Assembly: GCA_905212975.1 (NCBI GenBank)
Contig: CAJMGO010000006.1
Span: 9,767 to 73,766 of the forward strand
From: CAJMGO01 sp900557305
Lineage (GTDB): Bacteria; Bacillota_I; Bacilli_A; RF39; UBA660
Reading direction: 5' to 3'
DNA length: 64,000 nt
A program made the position numbers and the translations under genes. Every line of letters begins with the position of its first letter. The stretch's first letter is position 1. The notes under the pieces are model-generated. The model did not search any database. It saw nothing but the letters and a program-made list of their open reading frames with translations, and was not told where the DNA came from. Shown here one piece after another: positions 58,113 through 64,000 of the stretch.

Positions 58113-58121
58113 TGGTATAAT
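58113..58121 (+). promoter_or_regulatory. Extended -10 promoter of recF-gyrB-gyrA
   Basis: TGG-TATAAT (58113-58121) downstream of the comK terminator. The leader before the recF start (58197) contains a CATATTTT/AAAATATG hairpin. Confidence 0.6.
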
Positions 58122-58196
58122 TAATACAGCGTATAGGAGTACATATTTTTTATAATTTTTAAAATATGCCCATAAAAATAGAAAAAGAAGGTAGAT

Positions 58197-59315
58197 ATGT
58201 ATATTGAAAATATAAAAATACAAAATTTTAGAAATTATAAATTGTTAAATCTTAAATTTAATAAGGGTATTAATATTATATATGGAAAAAATGGTCAGGG
58301 TAAAACTAATTTACTTGAAAGTATATATGTTTTGAGTTTAACAAAATCACATAAATCTTTTATTGATTCTAATTTAATAAAAAAAAATGAAGCATTCGCA
58401 ATAATAAAAGGTAAACTAAAAAAAGATAATATTAGTAAAAATCTTGAGGTTTATATAAGTGAAAAAGAAAAAAAGTTAAAGGTAGATAATATAGAAGAAA
58501 AAAAAATAAGTAATTATACCTCCATTATGAATACTATAATATTTTATCCAGAAGATTTAGAAATAATAAAGGGTTCTCCTATTTTGCGTAGAAAATACAT
58601 GAATGTAGAATTGAGTCAATTATATAGTAGTTATTTAGAAATTTTAAATGATTATAATAAATTACTTAAGATGAGAAATGATTTTTTTAAAAAATTGAAA
58701 GATAATTATTATAATCAATTATATTTAGAACAGTTAAATGATTATTATATAAAAAAAAGTATATTAATTTATAAAATGAGAAAAAAATATATAGAAAAAA
58801 TCAATGAGAATATATCTGATATTTTTTATAATATATCTGGAATTCAAAATTTAAAAATAAAATATAAATCTAATATAAATTTAGATACAAATAATAGTGA
58901 TGAATTATATGATAATATGAAAAATAAAATTGATTCTGTATTTAATGTTGAAAAAAAATTAAAGACTACTTTGATTGGACCTAATAGAGATGATTTAGAA
59001 TTTTATATTGATGAAAAAAATTTAAAATTATATGGTTCTCAAGGACAGCAAAGAATGGCAATATTAGCTTTAAAATTATCAGAAATTGAATTGTTTAAAA
59101 ATGTTAAAGGTGAATATCCGATTTTACTTTTAGATGATGTTTTTAGTGAATTAGATAGAAAAAAAAGAAATAATTTATTGAAATATATAAAAGAAGATAT
59201 TCAAACATTTATAACTACTACTGATTTGTCATTAATATCAAGAAAATTAATTAATAATTCTATTACTATAGAAATAGAAGATGGAACTGTAAAAAAAATA
59301 GGTGGGGTGAATTAA
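58197..59315 (+). CDS. recF: Recombination mediator RecF
   Basis: A 372-residue SMC-like ATPase: Walker A 'YGKNGQGKTNLLESIY' near residue 30, a Lys-rich coiled region, 'GPNRDDLEF', signature 'GSQGQQRMAILALKLSEIE', Walker B 'PILLLDDVFSELD'. It loads RecA at gaps. The gyrB ATG follows the recF stop at once. Confidence 0.97.
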   Translation: MYIENIKIQNFRNYKLLNLKFNKGINIIYGKNGQGKTNLLESIYVLSLTKSHKSFIDSNLIKKNEAFAIIKGKLKKDNISKNLEVYISEKEKKLKVDNIEEKKISNYTSIMNTIIFYPEDLEIIKGSPILRRKYMNVELSQLYSSYLEILNDYNKLLKMRNDFFKKLKDNYYNQLYLEQLNDYYIKKSILIYKMRKKYIEKINENISDIFYNISGIQNLKIKYKSNINLDTNNSDELYDNMKNKIDSVFNVEKKLKTTLIGPNRDDLEFYIDEKNLKLYGSQGQQRMAILALKLSEIELFKNVKGEYPILLLDDVFSELDRKKRNNLLKYIKEDIQTFITTTDLSLISRKLINNSITIEIEDGTVKKIGGVN

Positions 59316-61244
59316 ATGGAAGAAAATAAAATACATTATGATGCATCTGATATTCAAGTGCTTGAAGGATTAGAAGCTGTAAGAAAAAGACCAGGTATGT
59401 ATATTGGTACAACTGATGTTAAGGGTTTACATCATTTAGTATGGGAAATTGTAGATAACTCAATAGATGAAGCTTTAGCTGGGTATTGTAATACTATAGA
59501 AATAGTAATAAATAAAGATAATTCTATTACGGTAAAGGATAATGGTAGAGGAATACCTGTTGCTGTTCATCCAAAAACTGGTTTATCTACTGTAGAAACA
59601 GTATATACTGTATTACATGCTGGTGGTAAATTTGGAGGAGGAGGATATAAAGTATCCGGAGGACTACATGGTGTTGGAGCATCAGTAGTTAATGCTTTGT
59701 CTACTAGAGTTGTTGTAACTGTTTATAGAGAAGGAAAAATTTATGAGTGTAAGTTTGCAAATGGTGGAAAAATACAACAACATTTAACTGTAATTGGAGA
59801 GTGTGAAGAAAATAGAACTGGTACGACTGTTACCTTTAAACCAGATCCAGATATATTTGATACAGATGTATATGATTATGAGACTTTAAAAGTAAGAACT
59901 CGTGAATTAGCTTTTTTAAATAAAGGATTAAGTTTAACTCTTAGAGATGACAGAGATGATGAAGATACTACAGGTGAAACTTTTCACTATGAAGGTGGAA
60001 TAAGTGAGTATGTAAAATTTATAAATAAAGGTAAAACTCCAGTTCATGAAGATGTTATACATCTAGAAGGTGAAGAAGATGGAGTTATGTTTGAAGTTGC
60101 TATGCAATATAATACAACATATAATTCTAATATTTATTCTTTTGTAAATAATATTAATACTCATGATGGAGGTACACATGAAGAGGGTGTACGTCGTGCA
60201 TTAACAAGAATAATAAATAGTTATGCTAGAAAAAGTGGAATGTTAAAAGAAAAAGATGAAAATTTAACAAATGATGACGTAAAAGAAGGATTAACAATGA
60301 TTATTTCATGTAAGCATCCTAATCCTCAATTTGAAGGACAAACAAAAGGAAGACTTGGAAATAGTGAAGTTAGAAAATTAGCAGATAATGTTTTTGCAGC
60401 GGGGTTTGAAAGATTTTTGATGGAAAATCCTGAAGAAGCTAAAACTATTGTAAATAAAGCTATGTTAGCTTGTAGGGCAAGAAATGCAGCAAAAAAAGCT
60501 CGTGAAATTACAAGAAAAACTGAAATGAGTAATACAACATTCTTTGGAAAACTTTCTGATTGTTCAAGTAAAGATCCTAAAATTTCAGAAATATTTATAG
60601 TCGAGGGAGATAGTGCCGGTGGATCTGCTAAGGAAGGTAGAGATTCTATGACACAAGCAATACTTCCTTTACGTGGAAAAATTTTAAATGTAGAAAAAGC
60701 AAGATTAGATAAGGCTTTATCAAATGAAGAAATAAAAACAATTATAACAGCTTTTGGTACGGGAATAGGTCAAGAATTTGATTTATCAAAATTAAGATAT
60801 GATAAAATAATAATAATGACTGACGCAGATGTAGATGGTTCACATATTAGAGTTCTATTATTAACATTATTTTATAGATTTTTTAAACCAATTGTTGAAG
60901 CTGGACATGTGTATGCAGCACAACCACCATTATTTAGAATAACTCATGGTAAAACTAGAAAATATGTATTAACAGATGAAGAAAAAGAAAAATATTTGAA
61001 TTCACTTAATGAAACTGTAAGATCACGTGCTGAAATAGCTCGTATGAAAGGTCTTGGAGAAATGGATGCAGAAGAATTAAATGAAACAACAATGGATATT
61101 GAAAAAAGAGTTTTAAGAAAAATAACTGTAGAAGATTGCATGGCTGCTGATCAAATGTTTAATAAGTTAATGGGTGAAGAAGTAGAACCAAGACGTCAAT
61201 TTATTGAAGAAAATGCAATTTATGTAAAAAATCTAGATATTTAG
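59316..61244 (+). CDS. gyrB: DNA gyrase subunit B
   Basis: A 642-residue GHKL ATPase/TOPRIM protein: 'EALAGYCN', 'DNGRGIPV', 'GLHGVGASVVNALS' in the ATPase domain, 'EGDSAGGSAKEGRDS' and 'MTDADVDGSHI' in TOPRIM, C-terminal 'RRQFIEENA'. It is the ATP-driven subunit introducing negative supercoils. Its start is coupled to recF with no gap. Confidence 0.98.
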   Translation: MEENKIHYDASDIQVLEGLEAVRKRPGMYIGTTDVKGLHHLVWEIVDNSIDEALAGYCNTIEIVINKDNSITVKDNGRGIPVAVHPKTGLSTVETVYTVLHAGGKFGGGGYKVSGGLHGVGASVVNALSTRVVVTVYREGKIYECKFANGGKIQQHLTVIGECEENRTGTTVTFKPDPDIFDTDVYDYETLKVRTRELAFLNKGLSLTLRDDRDDEDTTGETFHYEGGISEYVKFINKGKTPVHEDVIHLEGEEDGVMFEVAMQYNTTYNSNIYSFVNNINTHDGGTHEEGVRRALTRIINSYARKSGMLKEKDENLTNDDVKEGLTMIISCKHPNPQFEGQTKGRLGNSEVRKLADNVFAAGFERFLMENPEEAKTIVNKAMLACRARNAAKKAREITRKTEMSNTTFFGKLSDCSSKDPKISEIFIVEGDSAGGSAKEGRDSMTQAILPLRGKILNVEKARLDKALSNEEIKTIITAFGTGIGQEFDLSKLRYDKIIIMTDADVDGSHIRVLLLTLFYRFFKPIVEAGHVYAAQPPLFRITHGKTRKYVLTDEEKEKYLNSLNETVRSRAEIARMKGLGEMDAEELNETTMDIEKRVLRKITVEDCMAADQMFNKLMGEEVEPRRQFIEENAIYVKNLDI

Positions 61245-61261
61245 ATATATAGGAGGGTTTT

Positions 61262-63745
61262 ATGAATAACGAAATAGAAGATAATAATTATAGTGGTATA
61301 TTTCATGAAAGAGATTCACATGACGTTAATGATATAGTTCAAGAAATAAAAGATTCATTTTTGGATTATTCTATGAGTGTTATAACGTCACGTGCTATTC
61401 CGGATTTAAGAGATGGTCTTAAACCAGTTCATAGACGTATTTTGTGGTCAATGTTTGAAGATGGAAATACACCTGATAAACCACATAAAAAATCAGCAAC
61501 AACTGTAGGTTATGTTATGGGACATTATCATCCACATGGAGATTCTTCAATATATGATGCAATGGTTAGATTAGCTCAATGGTTTAATCAAAGATATACT
61601 TTGGTTGATGGTCATGGAAACTTTGGTAATATTGATGGTGATGGTGCAGCTGCATATCGTTATACAGAAGCAAGATTGTCAAAAATATCACTTGAAATGC
61701 TAAGAGATATTAGAAAAGAAACTGTCGATATGATGCCAAACTTTGATGAAACAAGCCCTGAACCAACAGTTTTACCATCTAGAATACCAAATTTATTGGT
61801 AAATGGTTCAATGGGAATCGCTGTTGGTATGGCAACAAATATTCCTCCTCATAACTTAGGTGAGGTAATTGATGCTTGTGTTGCATATATAGATAATCCT
61901 GATATAGATGTTAATGGATTAATGCAATATATTAAAGGGCCTGATTTTCCAACGGGTGGTATAATTTTAGGAAATAGTGGTATAAAAAAAGCTTATGAAA
62001 CTGGTAAAGGTTCTATTACTATTAGAAGCAGAGCCGAAATAGTAGAACATGGAAATCATAGTCAAATAGTTGTAACTGAGGTTCCATATGGTGTAAATAC
62101 ATATGAACTCAAGAATAAAGTAGCAGAATTAGTTCGTGATAAAGTAATAGAAGGAATTTCTGATTATCATACTGATTTAAAAAATGGAATTAAGATAACG
62201 ATTACTTTGAAAAAAGATGCAAATCCACAAGTTGTATTGAATAATTTATATAAACATACAAGTTTTCAAGTTAATTATGGAATTAATATGCTTGTAATTG
62301 ATATGGGAACTCCTAGAACTTTAGGTCTAAAAGATATTATTTCTAAATATCTTGATCATCAAAGAGAAGTAATAGTAAGAAGAACTCGTTTTGATTTAAA
62401 AAAAGCAGAAGAAAGAACTCATATTTTAGAAGGATTAAAAATTGCTCTTGATAATATTGATGAAGTAGTAAAATTAATTAGATCATCAAAAAGTGATCAA
62501 GATGCTAAAGAAGGTTTAATGTCACGTTTTGGATTAGATGATATTCAATCACAAGCAATTTTGGATATGAGATTGCGTAGATTAACTGGTTTAGAACGAG
62601 AAAAAATAGAAGAAGAGTTAGAACAATTAATTGAATTAATTAAAGATTTAAGAGATATTTTAGCAAATGAACAAAGAGTATTAGATATTATAAAAGAGGA
62701 AATGCTTGAAATTAAGGATAAATATGCTGATGAAAGAAGAACTTCTATTGATATGACAGCTATAGATTATATAGAAGATGAATCTTTAATTCCAGTAGAA
62801 GATATAGTAGTTACTTTAACAAATAAAGGATATGTAAAAAGAGTTAATAGTCAAACATATAAAACTCAAAATAGAGGTGGAGTTGGAGTTAAAGGAATGA
62901 CTACAAACGAAGAAGACTTTGTAGAACAATTAATTTCAATGACTACTCATGATTATTTATTATTCTTTACTGATAAAGGAAAAGTATATAGAATAAAAGG
63001 ATATGAAGTACCTGAATATAGTAGACAATCTAAAGGTTTACCTATAATTAATTTACTTTCAATTGAAAAAAATGAACAGGTTACTGTTATGTTAAAAGTA
63101 GAAAATAAGGATCCAAATAGATTTGTTGTATTTTGTACACAAAATGGTTTAATCAAAAGAACTGAATTAACAGAGTTTGATAATATAAGAAATAATGGTA
63201 AAATAGCAATTACATTAAAAGATAATGATAAATTAATTTCTGCAAGAAAAACAGATGGTACTAAAGAAATAATGATTGCTTCTTCTAATGGTAGAATGAT
63301 AAGATTCAATGAAAATGAAATAAGAGTTATGGGAAGAACTGCATCTGGAGTAAGAGGAATTGATCTTGGTGATGGAATATGCGTAGGATGTGAAGTAACA
63401 GATAAAACTGAACAAATTTTAGTTGTTACAGAAAAAGGTTATGGAAAACGTACTAATATTGAAGAATATAGACAAACTCATAGAGGTAGTAAAGGAGTTA
63501 AAGCATTAAATATTACAGATAAAAATGGTAATATAGTTTCCTTTAAAATAGTAAACCAAAATGAAGATTTAATGATTATAACAAATAATGGAATTATTAT
63601 TAGATTACCAATAGATCAAATTTCTATTACAGGTAGAGTAGCTCAAGGTGTTAAATTAATTAATTTAAAAGAAGAACAAAATGTTAGTACTGTAGCAATT
63701 ATCTCTAAAGAAGAATTAGAAAGCGTTGAAAAAGAACAAAATTAA
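61262..63745 (+). CDS. gyrA: DNA gyrase subunit A
   Basis: An 827-residue subunit. 'SVITSRAIPDLRDGLKPVHRRILW', 'GDSSIYDAMVRLAQ' (quinolone region, Ser and Asp positions) and 'AAAYRYTEARL' with the catalytic Tyr are present. 'QNRGGVGVKG' (GyrA-box-like) begins the six-blade C-terminal beta-pinwheel. It cuts and religates DNA in gyrase. AGGAGGG precedes the ATG. Confidence 0.98.
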   Translation: MNNEIEDNNYSGIFHERDSHDVNDIVQEIKDSFLDYSMSVITSRAIPDLRDGLKPVHRRILWSMFEDGNTPDKPHKKSATTVGYVMGHYHPHGDSSIYDAMVRLAQWFNQRYTLVDGHGNFGNIDGDGAAAYRYTEARLSKISLEMLRDIRKETVDMMPNFDETSPEPTVLPSRIPNLLVNGSMGIAVGMATNIPPHNLGEVIDACVAYIDNPDIDVNGLMQYIKGPDFPTGGIILGNSGIKKAYETGKGSITIRSRAEIVEHGNHSQIVVTEVPYGVNTYELKNKVAELVRDKVIEGISDYHTDLKNGIKITITLKKDANPQVVLNNLYKHTSFQVNYGINMLVIDMGTPRTLGLKDIISKYLDHQREVIVRRTRFDLKKAEERTHILEGLKIALDNIDEVVKLIRSSKSDQDAKEGLMSRFGLDDIQSQAILDMRLRRLTGLEREKIEEELEQLIELIKDLRDILANEQRVLDIIKEEMLEIKDKYADERRTSIDMTAIDYIEDESLIPVEDIVVTLTNKGYVKRVNSQTYKTQNRGGVGVKGMTTNEEDFVEQLISMTTHDYLLFFTDKGKVYRIKGYEVPEYSRQSKGLPIINLLSIEKNEQVTVMLKVENKDPNRFVVFCTQNGLIKRTELTEFDNIRNNGKIAITLKDNDKLISARKTDGTKEIMIASSNGRMIRFNENEIRVMGRTASGVRGIDLGDGICVGCEVTDKTEQILVVTEKGYGKRTNIEEYRQTHRGSKGVKALNITDKNGNIVSFKIVNQNEDLMIITNNGIIIRLPIDQISITGRVAQGVKLINLKEEQNVSTVAIISKEELESVEKEQN

Positions 63746-63758
63746 TGTTCTTTTTTTT
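63731..63758 (+). terminator. Terminator overlapping the end of gyrA
   Basis: AAAGAACA/TGTTCTTT (8-bp stem, 7-nt loop) followed by a T run. The gyrA stop codon is in the loop. Confidence 0.8.
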
Positions 63759-63787
63759 ATATAATAAGATGAGTATAAATTAAACAA

Positions 63788-64000
63788 TGTTTCACGTGAA
63801 ACATAATAAAATAAGTATAAAATAAACAATGTTCCACGTGAAACATAATAAAATGAGTATAAAATAAACAATGTTTCACGTGAAACATAAAAAATAAGAA
63901 TAAAATAAACAATGTTTCACGTGAAACATAATAAAATAAGTATAAAATAAGCAATGTTTCACATGATACATAATAAAATAAGAATAAAATAAACAATGTT
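63788..64000. repeat. parS: Tandem parS array (at least five sites, 41-42 bp period)
   Basis: Palindromic 16-bp parS sites TGTTTCACGTGAAACA lie at 63788-63803, 63872-63887 and 63913-63928. A TGTTCCACGTGAAACA variant is at 63830-63845, and a weaker TGTTTCACATGATACA at 63955-63970. A sixth begins at 63997 and is cut by the window end. Spacers are near-identical (TAATAAAATAAGTATAAAATAA-like). parS is bound by ParB/Spo0J, which spreads from it and recruits SMC near the origin. The array probably continues beyond the window. Confidence 0.93.

Noticed and set aside
63757..63996. 79-codon minus-strand ORF across the parS array
   Set aside because: Its repeating 'MFHVKHC' peptides are only the translation of the 42-bp parS repeats; there is no ribosome binding site.
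1..64000. Mollicute-type genetic code (TGA as Trp)
   Set aside because: Several complete genes end at TGA at the expected length (for example the SDR gene) and conserved Trp codons are TGG.

Overview
The window is AT-rich chromosomal DNA (well under 35% GC by eye) from a Gram-positive Bacillota genome with the standard genetic code: TGA is used as a stop and Trp is TGG. It carries the replication origin neighbourhood (rpmH-rnpA-yidC-jag-mnmE-mnmG-rsmG-noc on one side; dnaA-dnaN-recF-gyrB-gyrA on the other). It also carries sporulation genes (spoIID, spoIIQ, spoIIID, spoIIR, a spoVK-like gene, cotJ genes, a yjcZ-like gene), a ComK-type competence regulator, a CIRCE-controlled clpB, and parS sites. 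This fits an endospore-forming, Bacilli-like, possibly uncultured lineage with a compact genome. The species cannot be named from the sequence.

Layout. 1-10 kb: a PLP enzyme, an SDR reductase, a small alarmone synthetase, a glycosyltransferase, the heat-shock operon clpB-hsp20, a CotJA-CotJB fusion with CotJC, and a compact UvrD-like helicase. 10-16.6 kb is accessory. It holds a YunG/uracil-DNA-glycosylase fusion, a candidate defence locus (XRE regulator, ApeA-like HEPN protein, and a second small protein with an R-x4-H motif broken by an in-frame stop), a lipoprotein, a MazF/PemK-like protein, and the scar of a mobile element (serine recombinase stub joined to a MobV relaxase fragment, preceded by an intact leader-peptide attenuator) beside tRNA-His. 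16.7-42 kb is mostly core: an ABC-F protein, tdk, typA, tagO, mreB-spoIIID-spoIIQ-spoIID, rpiB, rpmE, a spoVK-like/clpP pair, murA, fba, spoIIR, rlmH, walJ, dnaB, rplI, whiA, lgt and uvrB. 42-46.3 kb is a second accessory patch where soj-spo0J sits in Bacillus subtilis. It has a class-I amidotransferase, a DUF11-like protein, a PemK-like protein, a TPR glycosyltransferase and a broken ORF.

46.3-64 kb is the origin region. It opens with noc, whose protein carries a long Asn/Gln-rich repetitive insert and whose promoter has two phased half-sites resembling Noc-binding sites. The tRNA-modification and ribosome/membrane-biogenesis block follows. Clusters of DnaA-box-like TTTTGCACA sit both upstream and downstream of dnaA. 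dnaN, comK (where the S4-domain gene yaaA normally sits), recF, gyrB and gyrA come next. The window ends in a tandem array of parS sites with a 41-42 bp period.

Genes point away from oriC on both arms, so most are co-oriented with replication. Packing is tight: 4-bp ATGA overlaps are common, and many intrinsic terminators begin inside the stop codon or last codons of the gene they end. The most notable observations are the Noc insert and its promoter sites, the parS array, the ApeA/R-x4-H pair with its leader terminator, comK inside the dnaN-recF interval, and the CotJA-CotJB and YunG-UDG fusions.
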